Shown: piece by piece, positions 27,865 to 37,292 of the stretch | How positions within the stretch are numbered: position 1 is the first letter of the stretch | How the letters are laid out: each line of letters opens with the position of its first letter | Assembly: GCA_036389395.1 (NCBI GenBank) | Contig: DASVPY010000052.1 | Coordinates: forward strand, 75,126-139,125 | Direction: 5' to 3' | DNA length: 64,000 nt | DNA from: QHXQ01 sp036389395 | Lineage (GTDB): Bacteria; Acidobacteriota; Blastocatellia; Pyrinomonadales; Pyrinomonadaceae | The notes under the pieces: model-generated | The model's input: only the letters and a program-made list of their open reading frames with translations | What the model was told of the DNA's origin: nothing | The model's database searches: none | Translations under genes and position numbers: made by a program

Positions 27865-30573
27865 TCAGACTTCCTCGCCGCGTTCCTGTTCTTCCCAGTG
27901 GGCGACCGTCTCGTGGGCGCGGCCGAGAATCTGGCGCGGGCGCGCGCCGTCGGCGGGGCCGATGAAGCCCTCGCGCTCCATGCCGTCGAGGATGGCGGCG
28001 GCGCGGCCGTAGCCGATGCGCAGGCGGCGTTGCAGGACGGAGGTCGAGGCGCGGCGCATCTCGACGCAGATGCGCAGGGCTTGCTCGAACAACTCGTCGC
28101 GCTCGCCGCCCGCCGCCGCGTCGTTCGTCGCCTCGTCTTCCGCCCGCGTGATCGACTCGTCGTAGACGGGCTGGCGCTGCTCCTTGATGTGTTTGACGAC
28201 GCGCCCGATCTCGGCCTCGTCCACGTAAGCGCCGTGGACGCGCACGAGGCGCGACGTGCCGGGCGGCAAGAACAGCATGTCGCCGCGGCCCAACAACTGC
28301 TCCGCGCCGTTGGCGTCTATGATCGTGCGCGAGTCCACCTTCGACGAGACGCGGAAGGCGATGCGCGAGGGGAAGTTCGCCTTGATGAGACCTGTGATCA
28401 CGTCCACGCTCGGGCGCTGCGTGGCGAGGACGAGGTGTATGCCGACGGCGCGGGCCATCTGCGCGAGGCGCGTGATGGACTCTTCGGCCTCGTGCCCGGA
28501 GACCATCATCAAGTCGGCCAGCTCGTCAATGATGATGATGAGGTAGGGGCGCGGCTCCCACTCCTGCCCCTGCTCGTCGTAGTCTTCGATCTTGTTGCGC
28601 CGCGCGACCTCGGCGTTGTAGCCGTCTATGTTGCGCACGCCCAGCTTGGCGAACTGCTTGTAGCGGTTCTCCATCTCGCGCACGCACCACTTCAGGGCGT
28701 TGGCCGCCTGCTTCGGCTCGGTGATGATCGGGTGCGCGAGGTGCGGGATGTCTGCGTAGAGACCCAGCTCCAGGCGCTTCGGATCGATCATGATGAACTT
28801 CACTTCGTCGGGCCGCGCCTTGTAGAGAATCGAGACGACGAGCGAGTTCAGACAGACTGACTTGCCCGTCCCCGTCGCGCCCGCGATCAAGAGGTGCGGC
28901 ATACGCGCGAGGTCGGCGACGTAGTTCAGCCCGTCAATCGTCTTCCCCAACGCGAGCGTGAGGCGCGAGGGCGACTCCTGGAAGTGGCGCGACTCGATGA
29001 CCTCGCGCAGCATGATGTTGTCGCGCTGCACGTTCGGCACTTCGATGCCGACGTGCGCCTTGCCGGGCACGCGGTCAATGCGGATCGACTCGGCCTTCAG
29101 AGCCAGGCAGAGATCGTCCACGAGGCCCGTGACGCGCGAATACTTGACGCCGGGGTCGGGCTTGAACTCGTAGGTCGTGACGACGGGGCCGGGGCAGATG
29201 TACTCGATGCGCCCCGTGACGTTGAACTCCTTGCACTTCTCGGCGACGCGCGTGGCGAGACCGCGCAACTCCTCGTCGGCCTGTTCGTGGCGCGGCGGCG
29301 CGGCGTTGAGAAACTCGACGGGCGGCATACGATAGTCATGCACGACCGCGGTGCGCTGTTCGGCGCGGGCCGCGCGCCGCGCCGCCCGGTCGGTCTCGGC
29401 CGCGTGCGCGTTCTCGTCCACCAACTCCGTGCGGACGACCGACGCGCCGGCCACCATCTGCTCGATCTCCTCGGCCGGCTCCTCCCGCTCGGCGGCCGGC
29501 ACTGCGCCCGCGCGCTGCTGTGCGCGCGGCGCGGCGGCCCACGCCGCTTCGTCAGCCGCGCCTTCGTCCTCGTTGCCCGGCGCGTCGTCGGCCGCTTGCG
29601 CCGCGCGCCGCGTCGCCGCGCCGTTGGCGGCCGCCGCGCGGGTCGCGCCGTTCGCCGGTCGAGGTTCGGCGTTCGCGGGTAGGATTGCGGCCGCGCCGTC
29701 TTCGTCGTCGGCCGCCAAAGGCGCGCGGCGTGCGGGGCGGGGCGCGGCCTCTTCGGGGGCGACCCCGGCGGCGCGGCGGATGGCGGAGGCGGCGAGCGCG
29801 TCCGGCTCGGGCGCGGTGTCGCGCATGAACTCTTCGACGCGTGCGGCGGCGCTCTTGTTGCGCTCGGCGTCGAGCGCGGCGCGGCCTGCGGCGCGCTCGG
29901 CGCGGGCGGCGCGGCGCTGCTCGGCGCGCGCCTCGGCCTGCGCGCGGCGTCGGGCCTGCCACGCACTGAAGCGCGCGCGCAACTCTGCGAGCGGGTGCGC
30001 GCGGCCGGCGAACATGGCGGCGAGGCGGTCGAAGGCGTTGGCGAACGAGAAGTTGGTGGCGAGCAGCACGCCGACCGCGGCGAGCGCGCCGAGCAGTATG
30101 CCTGCGCCGACCGTGTTGAGCGCGCCCGCGAGCGTATCGGCGATGAGCGTGCCGACGAGACCGCCCGCGCGCACGCGCCCGTCGAACAGCAGCGGCAGAC
30201 GGAAGAGCGCGAGCAGAGACGACGCGGCGAGCAGCACCGTGACGAGACCGGCGACGCGCAGCAGCGGCGCGTGCAAGCGGCGCGTGCGGAAGCGCCGCCA
30301 CGCGACGGCGAAGAGCAGCAGCGGCAAGAGGTACGCGGCCAGCCCGAAGGTCTGCAAGAGCGCGTCGGAGACGTAAGCGCCCACGGGCCCGACGAGGTTG
30401 CGGGTCGTGGGTGCGCCCGTCGAGTTCAGCGAGTTGTCGTTCGGGTTGAAGAAGACGAGGCACAGCAACAGGAGCGCGCCGAGCGCGAAGAGCGCGATGG
30501 CGACGATCTCGTTGAGCCGCGTGTTGCGCGGCGCGACCGCGCGCGCCCTCGTGTCCGACTGCGTTGTGGCCAT
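27865..30573 (-). CDS. ftsK: DNA translocase FtsK/SpoIIIE
   Basis: 902 residues. This hexameric motor pumps chromosome ends through the division septum. Four membrane helices lie in the first ~170 residues (IVAIALFALGALLLLCLVFF first), followed by a long Ala/Arg/Glu-rich linker (~190-400). The motor has Walker A GATGTGKSV near 565 and Walker B IIIIDELADLMM near 680. A C-terminal winged-helix gamma domain (LFEQALRICVEMRRASTSVLQRRLRIGYGRAA) reads KOPS-like polar DNA sequences. The order and length are those of a complete FtsK. Confidence 0.95.
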   Translation of the reverse strand: MATTQSDTRARAVAPRNTRLNEIVAIALFALGALLLLCLVFFNPNDNSLNSTGAPTTRNLVGPVGAYVSDALLQTFGLAAYLLPLLLFAVAWRRFRTRRLHAPLLRVAGLVTVLLAASSLLALFRLPLLFDGRVRAGGLVGTLIADTLAGALNTVGAGILLGALAAVGVLLATNFSFANAFDRLAAMFAGRAHPLAELRARFSAWQARRRAQAEARAEQRRAARAERAAGRAALDAERNKSAAARVEEFMRDTAPEPDALAASAIRRAAGVAPEEAAPRPARRAPLAADDEDGAAAILPANAEPRPANGATRAAAANGAATRRAAQAADDAPGNEDEGAADEAAWAAAPRAQQRAGAVPAAEREEPAEEIEQMVAGASVVRTELVDENAHAAETDRAARRAARAEQRTAVVHDYRMPPVEFLNAAPPRHEQADEELRGLATRVAEKCKEFNVTGRIEYICPGPVVTTYEFKPDPGVKYSRVTGLVDDLCLALKAESIRIDRVPGKAHVGIEVPNVQRDNIMLREVIESRHFQESPSRLTLALGKTIDGLNYVADLARMPHLLIAGATGTGKSVCLNSLVVSILYKARPDEVKFIMIDPKRLELGLYADIPHLAHPIITEPKQAANALKWCVREMENRYKQFAKLGVRNIDGYNAEVARRNKIEDYDEQGQEWEPRPYLIIIIDELADLMMVSGHEAEESITRLAQMARAVGIHLVLATQRPSVDVITGLIKANFPSRIAFRVSSKVDSRTIIDANGAEQLLGRGDMLFLPPGTSRLVRVHGAYVDEAEIGRVVKHIKEQRQPVYDESITRAEDEATNDAAAGGERDELFEQALRICVEMRRASTSVLQRRLRIGYGRAAAILDGMEREGFIGPADGARPRQILGRAHETVAHWEEQERGEEV

Positions 30574-30595
30574 AAAGCTTTCGTCCGTCGTTCGC

Positions 30596-30700
30596 TGTTC
30601 TTGGTTCTCGGTTAGTTGTGCTTGTTCCTTCTCAAGTTCGGCCGCGGCCGCTCACCCGGCAGTCAGGCACAAATAACAACTAACCATTAACGACTGACAG
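30596..30700. repeat. AACTAACC-family repeat (degenerate)
   Basis: TTGGTTCTCGGTTAGTTGTG at the left and AATAACAACTAACCATTAAC at the right are inverted versions of the same short units, about 50 nt apart. They match the better-preserved copy at 50342-50467. It lies between prfB and ftsK. Confidence 0.65.
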
Positions 30701-30704
30701 TCTT

Positions 30705-31818
30705 TCAGACTTCGTGCTGCTTGCGCGCGAGCAGGTACGCCTTGATGAAGTCGTCTATGTCGCCGGCGAGCACGGCGTCCACGTCGCCGCGCTCAAGCTT
30801 GGTGCGCGCGTCCTTCACCAGCCGGTAGGGCGCGAGCACGTAGTTCCTGATCTGCGAGCCGAACGAGATGTCGGCCTTGTTGGCTTCCAAGGCGCTCGTC
30901 TCGGCGCGGCGCTTCTCCAACTCCAACTCGTAGAGGCGCGAGCGCAGGATTTGCATGGCGACCGCGCGGTTCTGGTGCTGCGAGCGTTGGTTCTGGCAGG
31001 TGACGACGATGTTGGTCGGCAGGTGCGTGATGCGCACCGCCGAGTCGGTCGTGTTGATGTGTTGGCCGCCCGCGCCGGTCGAGCGGAACGTGTCCACGCG
31101 CAAGTCCTTGTCGTTGATCTCGACCTCAATGTCTTCGTCAATTTCGGGGTAGACGAAGAGCGAGGCGAAGGACGTTTCGCGCGTGCCCGTGCCGAAGGGC
31201 GAGATGCGCACCAGGCGGTGGACGCCCGCCTCGGCCGAGAGCAGCCCGTAGGCGTACTCGCCCTCGACGCGGAAGGTGGCGTTCTTGATGCCGGCCTCTT
31301 GGCCCGGTTGGTAGTCGAGCAACTCGTGTTTGAAGCCGCGCCGCTCGGCCCACTTGAGGTACATGCGCAGGAGCATCTCGGCCCAGTCCTGCGCGTCCGT
31401 GCCGCCCGCGCCGGCCTGGATCGAGCAGATGGCGTTGCGCGCGTCGTTCTCGCCCGCCAAGAGCATCTCGGTCTCGGCCGCGCCCGTCTCGGCTTCGAGC
31501 CGTTCGAGCAGCGGGCGCAACTCGGCGAGACTCGCCTCGTCCTCTTCGGCGAACTCGAAGAGCACGGCGGCGTCGGCGATCTCGGACTCGAACCGGCGCT
31601 GCCGCTCGATGACGCGCTCCAAGCGACTGCGCTGCTGCAAGAGCTTCTGCGCCGCCGCCTGATCCGACCAGAAGTCGGGCGCGCTCGCGCGCTCCTCGAT
31701 GCGCGCTAGCTCGGCCTGTTTCGCCGCGACATCAAAGAAACCTCCCGAGCTGTTCGACCCGCGTGCGCAGGTCGTCGTAAGTGCCGCGTAAATCTTGAAT
31801 GGATAAAGTCTCGATCAT
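30705..31818 (-). CDS. prfB: Peptide chain release factor 2 (programmed +1 frameshift)
   Basis: RF2 ends translation at UGA and UAA codons. The gene starts with ATG 31818 (MIETLSIQDLRGTYDDLRTR), reads 28 codons to CTT TGA (UGA at 31734-31732), and then continues in the +1 frame as DVAAKQAELARIEERA to the stop at 30705, giving 370 residues. The shift site has a ribosome-binding-like GGGAGG just before TTTCTTTGA, as in E. coli prfB, so RF2 controls its own synthesis. The specificity tripeptide SPF and the catalytic GGQ (GAGGQHINTTDSAVR) are intact. An annotation starting at the internal methionine near 31640 would lose the N-terminus. Confidence 0.96.
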
Positions 31819-31827
31819 GCTCCCCTC

Positions 31828-32121
31828 TCAAATCTGCCTGACGTGCCCCGGCGTCGAGTTGCCGCCGCGGGGCGCACGCGCCCGGCGCGGCAGTAGCAAG
31901 CCCGCCAGCGCGAGCGCGTCTAACGCAAAAAGATCGTAAGGCCGGTGGCCCGCCAGCGCCTCGTTGCAACGGAGCACGCCGTAGAGCACTACGACGAAGC
32001 CGAGCAGGCCGGCGACGAGCAAGCCGGCGGCGAGCGCGGTCACAAACAGGCCCATGGTCAGCGCGGTAATGAGCTTACCGATTACGTCGCCGATAGCGTT
32101 GGTGAGCCGGCTCGCGTTCAT
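31828..32121 (-). CDS. Small membrane protein
   Basis: 97 residues from ATG 32121, which overlaps the lnt stop codon by one base (TGATG); a GTG one codon earlier is an alternative. One long hydrophobic stretch (LITALTMGLFVTALAAGLLVAGLLGFVVVLYGVL) could form two membrane helices, followed by a shorter hydrophobic segment and a basic tail. Placed between lnt and prfB on the same strand, it is probably part of one transcript. No family recognised. Confidence 0.65.
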   Translation of the reverse strand: MNASRLTNAIGDVIGKLITALTMGLFVTALAAGLLVAGLLGFVVVLYGVLRCNEALAGHRPYDLFALDALALAGLLLPRRARAPRGGNSTPGHVRQI

Positions 32122-33797
32122 CACGTCGTCGCACTGCGCCTGACCGACAGCAGCAGCAATAACAAGCTAATCAAGGTCGCCGCGGCGGCGAACAGATCGC
32201 CGCGGCGCGTGTAAAAAGTCTGCCCCGGCGGCGCGGCCGCGACCGCCCACGTGCGCACGGCCGGCACGAAACTGTCCGTGGCCTCAAAGACCTCGCCGTC
32301 CGGCCCGATGGCGGCGGTGATGCCCGTGTTCGTCACGCGCAGCACGGGGCGCTCGTTCTCGACGGCGCGGAAGATGGCGTTCGCCAAGTGCTGCCGCAGG
32401 ACGGGCGTGCGCCCAAGGTAGCCGTCGTTCGAGATGTTGATGAGCACGTCCGCGCCGTCGCGCGCGAACGTGCGCGCGATGCCGGGGAAGGCCGACTCGA
32501 AACATATAAAGACGCCGCCGCGTACGCCGCCCAGCGGCAGCAGCGGGTACTTCGTGCCCGGCGTGAACTCGCCGACCAGTCCGCTCAACAACCACGCGCC
32601 GGGCAGCCAGCGCGGCAGCGGCACGTATTCGCCGAACGGCAGCAGGCGAATCTTATCATACTGCGCCACGCGCCGGCCCTCGCTGTCTATGAGAACCGCC
32701 GAGTTGTACGCGCCGCCCGCGGGCGCAGGCTCCTGCGAGTTGAGCAGGACGGCCGTCCGGTTCGCCCGCGCGAACTCGCCGACCAGCTCGCGGAACTCGG
32801 CATCATTCGTGTAAGTGAAGTTCATCGGCGACTCGGGCCAGACCACCAGGCGCGGCAGGGTGGCGTAGCGCTGCCGGGAGAACACGTCGGAGCCGGCCGC
32901 GATGGCTTCGCTCAGGTCAGCGACGACAAGCGCGTCGCGTGCGGCGAGCGCGTCGGCGCTCAAGGTCAGATGGCGCACAATAAGTTCGGCCGTCTCTTCG
33001 GGCGCGCGGTCGAAACTAACCGGCACGTTCGGCTGCACGGCCACGACGAACACGCGAGCCTCGCCCCAAGGCTCGTCCCACCGCCAGTGCGTGCCCGGCC
33101 AAAACGGCAGCGCGACGCCGAGCGCGACCGCGGCGCAGACCGCGGCCGCCAGCAGCGCGCCCCGCGCGGTGCGTCTGAGCAGCAGGTAGGCGAGCGCGGC
33201 GTTCGTCGCGACGAGCAGGAAGCTGACGGCGTAGACGCCGCCCCAGCGCGCGGTCTGGATGAGCGCCGGGTGGTAGGCCTGCGAGTAGCCGAGCGCGTTC
33301 CAGAGTTGGCCGGTCACGCCGAGCCGCGCCCATTCGAGCGCGACCCAGAGGGGCGGCGCGGCGAACAGCGCGCGCGCGCCGTAGCGCGCCGCCAGCCGCG
33401 CGACGACGAAGCAGCAGAGGGCGGGGAAGAGACCGAGGACGAGCGCGCCGGGCACGAGCAGCGGGAAGGCGACGAACGCGGGGATGCCGCCGTAATTGAT
33501 CAGCGAGTGCGTCAGCCACCAGCACGAGCCGTAGAAGAAAAGCGCGCCCGTCGTCCAGCCGAGCACAAACGCCTGCGCCGCGCGCGGCCGGCGCACGACC
33601 GCGAGGAGCAGCGGCACGAGGCCGACCCACGCGAGCGGCCACAGGTCGAAGTCGGGGAACGCGCAGACGAGCAGGAGGGCCGAACAGACGGCCGCGCCCA
33701 ACTCCGCGCGCGGCGGCGCGGCGGCGCGCAAGGCCGCGCGCAAGGCTGCGCGCTTAACAGTTCGGGCCGGCGCGTCGAGTGGCACAGCGTCCTGCAC
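32121..33797 (-). CDS. lnt: Apolipoprotein N-acyltransferase
   Basis: 558 residues from a GTG start. Lnt adds the third acyl chain to bacterial lipoproteins at the periplasmic face of the inner membrane. About seven N-terminal membrane helices are followed by a nitrilase-like domain with the catalytic triad: Glu in VVWPESPMNF (~320), Lys in YDKIRLLPFGEYVPL (~379) and Cys in FICFESAFPG (~432). The start is uncertain: the frame remains open to a TTG at 33923, but that stretch is not membrane-like and no candidate has a good ribosome binding site. Confidence 0.92.
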   Translation of the reverse strand: MQDAVPLDAPARTVKRAALRAALRAAAPPRAELGAAVCSALLLVCAFPDFDLWPLAWVGLVPLLLAVVRRPRAAQAFVLGWTTGALFFYGSCWWLTHSLINYGGIPAFVAFPLLVPGALVLGLFPALCCFVVARLAARYGARALFAAPPLWVALEWARLGVTGQLWNALGYSQAYHPALIQTARWGGVYAVSFLLVATNAALAYLLLRRTARGALLAAAVCAAVALGVALPFWPGTHWRWDEPWGEARVFVVAVQPNVPVSFDRAPEETAELIVRHLTLSADALAARDALVVADLSEAIAAGSDVFSRQRYATLPRLVVWPESPMNFTYTNDAEFRELVGEFARANRTAVLLNSQEPAPAGGAYNSAVLIDSEGRRVAQYDKIRLLPFGEYVPLPRWLPGAWLLSGLVGEFTPGTKYPLLPLGGVRGGVFICFESAFPGIARTFARDGADVLINISNDGYLGRTPVLRQHLANAIFRAVENERPVLRVTNTGITAAIGPDGEVFEATDSFVPAVRTWAVAAAPPGQTFYTRRGDLFAAAATLISLLLLLLSVRRSATT

Positions 33798-34299
33798 GGG
33801 CCGGAGTTTAACAGAAGAGCCGACGGGCGCGTCAGGGTGCTGCGGACAAACGCCACGGCTGCGGCTCTTTGCCGCAGAAAATTTTTTTCCGGGCGCGCTG
33901 ACCGACTCGCCAAATTGCGACAACGGCTAAACGATTTCGGGCAAAATAACGGAAATTTGTCACCCGCGAAGCGACAATATTTGTCACTCGGCGGGGCGCG
34001 GCCGTCTCCGCGTCAGGCGATAGAAGTGACTGGGCGTGCGTGCACGCGAGTGAGTCCGCGTGGCTCGGCGAGGTGTCGGTCGGAAAATTTGCCCTAAAAA
34101 GCGGGAGAACCCGGTAGGTCACCGGGTTCCTGAAGAAGTGATTTTAGATAGGGTCGCTCGGCGGGCGGCTGGCGTAGCGGCAGGCTACAACCAGAGAAGT
34201 GATGGCGGCGGGGTCACGGGTCAACTTCTTCCGTGCTTGCCGCCGATGCCTAGAGCACCCCGCGTGCCACGCGAAATCTTTTCCTGAAGCCGGGCCGGA
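33798..34299. other. Intergenic region with direct repeats and a terminator
   Basis: About 500 nt upstream of lnt. It has two copies of ATTTGTCAC (33955-33963 and 33979-33987), 24 bp apart, in an AT-richer patch that could be an operator for lnt. The terminator of the next operon upstream lies at 34096-34128. No gene is seen. Confidence 0.45.
34096..34128 (-). terminator. Intrinsic terminator of the TPR/NfeD operon
   Basis: On the minus strand AACCCGGT and its complement form an 8-bp stem around a 5-nt loop, followed after 7 nt by a run of five T. It lies ~170 nt after the last gene of the operon running from 36702 to 34300. Confidence 0.6.
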
Positions 34300-34527
34300 T
34301 CAGTTGGCGGGCGAGGAGGCGGCGACCGGCTGCGCAGGCGGGTTGACCGCGCGGCGTCCAGCGTCGGTCGCCGTCCAGCGTCCGACCAGGATGCCGAGCG
34401 CGAAGAAGGCGGCGGCGACCAGCAGCACCGCCAGCAACAGCACCGCCGGGCGGCGCTCGTCGCGCCGGAACTCTTCCAGCGCCGAATGGCGCGGCCCCGC
34501 CGGCCCGTTCTGATAGTCGTCGGACAT
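34300..34527 (-). CDS. Small single-pass membrane protein
   Basis: 75 residues from ATG 34527. A polar N-terminus (MSDDYQNGPAGPRHSALEEF) is followed by one membrane helix (AVLLLAVLLVAAAFFALGILVGRW) and a Pro/Ala-rich tail. The GILVGRW end of the helix recalls SPOR or DedD-like anchors, but there is no domain after it. Function unknown. It lies 129 nt downstream of the NfeD-like gene on the same strand. Confidence 0.65.
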   Translation of the reverse strand: MSDDYQNGPAGPRHSALEEFRRDERRPAVLLLAVLLVAAAFFALGILVGRWTATDAGRRAVNPPAQPVAASSPAN

Positions 34528-34656
34528 GAAAGCGGCGGCCGAACGTCTGCGGTCGGCGTTCACGCGCACGACTTCGGTCGGAGTTTGTGCGCGCGAGCGT
34601 CTCCGTTCAAAGTTCGCTGCTCAATGTCATGACGGCTGTCGGGCGTCACGCGCGGC

Positions 34657-34944
34657 TCAAGGCTCGGCTTCGACTTCGAGGTAGACGCCGCGCGCGCCGA
34701 CGACGCGCACGCGCCCGCGCTCGACCGTGCCGCCCGCGCGCAGACGCGCGCGCCACAACTCGCCGCCGACCAGCACCGCGCCCTCCGGGCGCAGCGCCTC
34801 GACGACCGAGCCGACGCGGCCCGTCAGCACAAGCTCGCGCGCCGCGCCCTTCTTATGCCGCGCGAGCGCCGCGACCAGCACGAGCGCGCCCGCGAGCACG
34901 CCGCCCGTCAGCACGAGCCAAAAGATCAACGCGGGCGTAAGCAT
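34657..34944 (-). CDS. NfeD-like protein
   Basis: 95 residues: one N-terminal membrane helix (ALIFWLVLTGGVLAGALVLVAAL) and a C-terminal OB-fold domain (LTGRVGSVVEALRPEGAVLVGGELWRARL ... VRVVGARGVYLEVE), the NfeD domain. Such proteins usually partner SPFH/stomatin proteins in membrane quality control; no SPFH gene is seen here. The ATG lies three bases after the stop of the TPR gene, so the two are co-transcribed. Confidence 0.85.
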   Translation of the reverse strand: MLTPALIFWLVLTGGVLAGALVLVAALARHKKGAARELVLTGRVGSVVEALRPEGAVLVGGELWRARLRAGGTVERGRVRVVGARGVYLEVEAEP

Positions 34945-34947
34945 CGC

Positions 34948-36702
34948 TCACTTCCCGCCCAGTTCGACCTGGCGTTGGAGGGCGATGGCCTCCTGGTTGT
35001 TTGGGTCGAGCTGGATGGCGGCGCGTGCGTGCGTGAGGGCCTGTGCGCGGTCGCCGCGCTCAAGGAAGATACGACCCAAGAGGACGTGCGCGTCCACGAG
35101 TTTCTGATCCCAGAAGAGGGCGGTCTTCAGGGAGCTGACGGCGCGTTGCAGCTCGCCGCGCCGCTGGTAGATGCGCCCGATGAGCAGGTGCGCCTCGGCG
35201 TTCATCGGCTCGACCATGAGGACACGGTTCAACTCCGGCAGCGCGTTATCGTCGTCGCCCGCCTGGTACAAGTCCTTCGCCTTGACGAGCAGGTCTTGCG
35301 CGGTCGTGTCCACCGGCTCGGTGGCGGCGGTCTGAATCTTCTCCGCCTCGATGTAGTCGGGCAGGTCGAACTTCTGGTTCAGGCGCAGCGGCACTTCGGC
35401 GACCGACTGCGACTTCTGCCACTCGGTCTGCGCCTTGGCGTAGGCGGCGAGGTAGCGGCGCGCCTCGTTGTCGGCGGCCGCGGCCTGCTCCGTCTGCCCG
35501 GCGCGCTCAAGCGCCTTGGCGTAGAGGAACAGCGCCTCGCCGTCACGCGGGCGCTGCGTGATGACGGCGCGGAACTGCTCCGCGGCCTCGGCGTCCTTGC
35601 CGGCGAGGAAGAGCGTGTAGGCGTAGTTGTAGCGCACGGCCGGGTCGTCGGGCGCGGTGTCGCGGGCGCGCGCGAGGAGTTGCAGCGCCTCCTTCAACAG
35701 CCGCTCGCGTTCGGCGGGCGCGCGCTCGGCGCGGGCGGCCTGGGCGGAGAGCGCGCCGGCGTTGTTGAAGACGCCGGTGAGCGGCACGTCCTGCGTGATC
35801 TGCGAGAGCTGCGCGAGCGCGTTCGGCAGATCGTGCATGCGCCAGTAGGCGAGCGAGGCGTAGAAGCTGGCTTCGGTGAAGTGCGGGTCGCGGCGTTGCA
35901 GCTTGGTGTAATACTCGACCGCCTTCTTCCAGTCCTCGCGCTGGTAGTAGAGGTTGCCCAGCTCGAAGGCCGCCTGCGGGTAGACCGCGCCGGCGTTGAC
36001 CTTCTCGTACTCCTTGAGCGCGTTCTGCAAGTAGTTCGACCGCTTCTCGCGGTCTTCGGTCATGATGCCCTTGGCGAAGCTCTCGATGGCGCGCGGCGGT
36101 ATCTTGGTCGCCTGCTCCAGAATCTTGTTGAGCGAGAAGGGCAGCGCCTTGTCGCGCTGGTAGAGAATCTGGTAGGCGAGCGTGCCCTCCATGCGTTGCA
36201 GGTTGACGAGCGGGCCGCCGAAGTCGTAAGGCCGCCAGGCCCAGCGCCCGTCGGGCATCGTGTCGCCGGCGAGCCGGCCCTCGTTGACGCGGATGACGCG
36301 CGCCGTGCCGCGAATCTCCGGCAGCGACTTCTCGTCGGCGGCAGGGCTAACGCTGTAAATGCCGAGGACGACGACGGAGGCGTGCGCCTCCTGCGCGATC
36401 TTGAGCGCGGTGGCGCGCGAGGGCGCGGCCGAGAGCGGCAGGCGCAGGCGTTGGTAAGTCAGCTCGCGCTCGTCGGTCGAGACGACGGCGAGGCCGGGCA
36501 CGTTGAGCAACTCGGTCAGCGAGTCGGCGAAGCTCGCGCCGATCCAGTTGAACTCGGCCTTGTTCGACTGGTTCTCGAACGGGAGGACAATGACCAGGTC
36601 GTTGCCGCGCGGCGTCTGCGCGGCGGCGCGCGGCGGCGCGGCCGCACACGCCAGGACGAAGAGGACGGAGAAGAACGAATTGAGCGCGCGTCTAAACATC
36701 AT
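34948..36702 (-). CDS. Exported TPR-repeat protein
   Basis: 584 residues from ATG 36702, followed by a signal peptide (FFSVLFVLACAAAPPRAAAQ). The first ~200 residues form a domain that begins DLVIVLPFENQSNKAEFNWIGASFADSLTELL, the FlgO/TolB-N-like fold common in front of bacterial TPR proteins. Several tetratricopeptide repeats follow (YPQAAFELGNLYYQREDWKKAVEYYTKL; AEAHLLIGRIYQRRGELQRAVSSL; AHVLLGRIFLERGDRAQALTHARAA). It is probably a periplasmic or outer-membrane scaffold. First gene of the operon with the NfeD-like gene. Confidence 0.85.
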   Translation of the reverse strand: MMFRRALNSFFSVLFVLACAAAPPRAAAQTPRGNDLVIVLPFENQSNKAEFNWIGASFADSLTELLNVPGLAVVSTDERELTYQRLRLPLSAAPSRATALKIAQEAHASVVVLGIYSVSPAADEKSLPEIRGTARVIRVNEGRLAGDTMPDGRWAWRPYDFGGPLVNLQRMEGTLAYQILYQRDKALPFSLNKILEQATKIPPRAIESFAKGIMTEDREKRSNYLQNALKEYEKVNAGAVYPQAAFELGNLYYQREDWKKAVEYYTKLQRRDPHFTEASFYASLAYWRMHDLPNALAQLSQITQDVPLTGVFNNAGALSAQAARAERAPAERERLLKEALQLLARARDTAPDDPAVRYNYAYTLFLAGKDAEAAEQFRAVITQRPRDGEALFLYAKALERAGQTEQAAAADNEARRYLAAYAKAQTEWQKSQSVAEVPLRLNQKFDLPDYIEAEKIQTAATEPVDTTAQDLLVKAKDLYQAGDDDNALPELNRVLMVEPMNAEAHLLIGRIYQRRGELQRAVSSLKTALFWDQKLVDAHVLLGRIFLERGDRAQALTHARAAIQLDPNNQEAIALQRQVELGGK

Positions 36703-37002
36703 GCTAAACCTACCCGCCAAAAAAACTCCGAGGCCGGCGGCGCGACCGAACTGCACGCGCGCCGCCGGCCTCCCAAGCGAACCTTGAACCGGCGCGCGCC
36801 TTGAACAGTCGGCGTCCCCCACCCGAGAGCGCCCCGCGGCCGCGCCTTAAACTCCGTGCGGCGTCAATTGTACGGCTTCACCCCGCCCCGCACAAGCCCA
36901 CATATCCTCTGCCCTCTCAAGCAGATAAACGATAGATGCCGGCGGCGTAGGTTTCGGATGCTTGATAGCGGTTTGCGCTTGCGTGCGGCAGCGGAAGGTG
37001 TG
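36703..37002. other. Intergenic region
   Basis: 300 nt between the TPR gene and tRNA-Glu, both on the minus strand. It must contain the promoter of the TPR operon, but no strong -35/-10 pair, repeat or small gene is visible. Confidence 0.4.
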
Positions 37003-37078
<76 letters not shown>

Positions 37079-37097
37079 GTGCGAATAGCGTCCGTTT

Positions 37098-37127
37098 ACG
37101 TTACCGTAAGCCTTCCGCGGCTGTCAA
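37098..37127 (-). promoter_or_regulatory. Possible tRNA-Glu promoter
   Basis: On the minus strand a perfect TTGACA (37127-37122) is followed after 18 bp by TAACGT (37103-37098), about 20 nt before the tRNA 5' end. The -35 is perfect but the -10 matches only half the consensus. Confidence 0.4.
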
Positions 37128-37292
37128 ATAGGCGCGTCGGGCACGAGCCGGAGCGACATTATGATGTCGCCGTGGGCGGAAAGGGTACACGCGGCAGATT
37201 CGTAAATCCAGTGACCGGGGCTTACTAAGGTGATGACAAATTAGCTTTGCCGGGGGAGTTGCCGCCCTTTGCTAAGCATAAAAGCCTCAAGG

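Noticed and set aside
31732..31734. In-frame UGA in prfB as a third selenocysteine codon
   Set aside because: The reading frame changes after it and the GGGAGG/CTTTGA context is the classical RF2 +1 shift site.
37141..37200. Short GCGACAT/ATGTCGC inverted repeat downstream of the restriction-modification genes
   Set aside because: Only 7 bp with a 4-nt loop and no U tract; too weak to call a terminator or operator.
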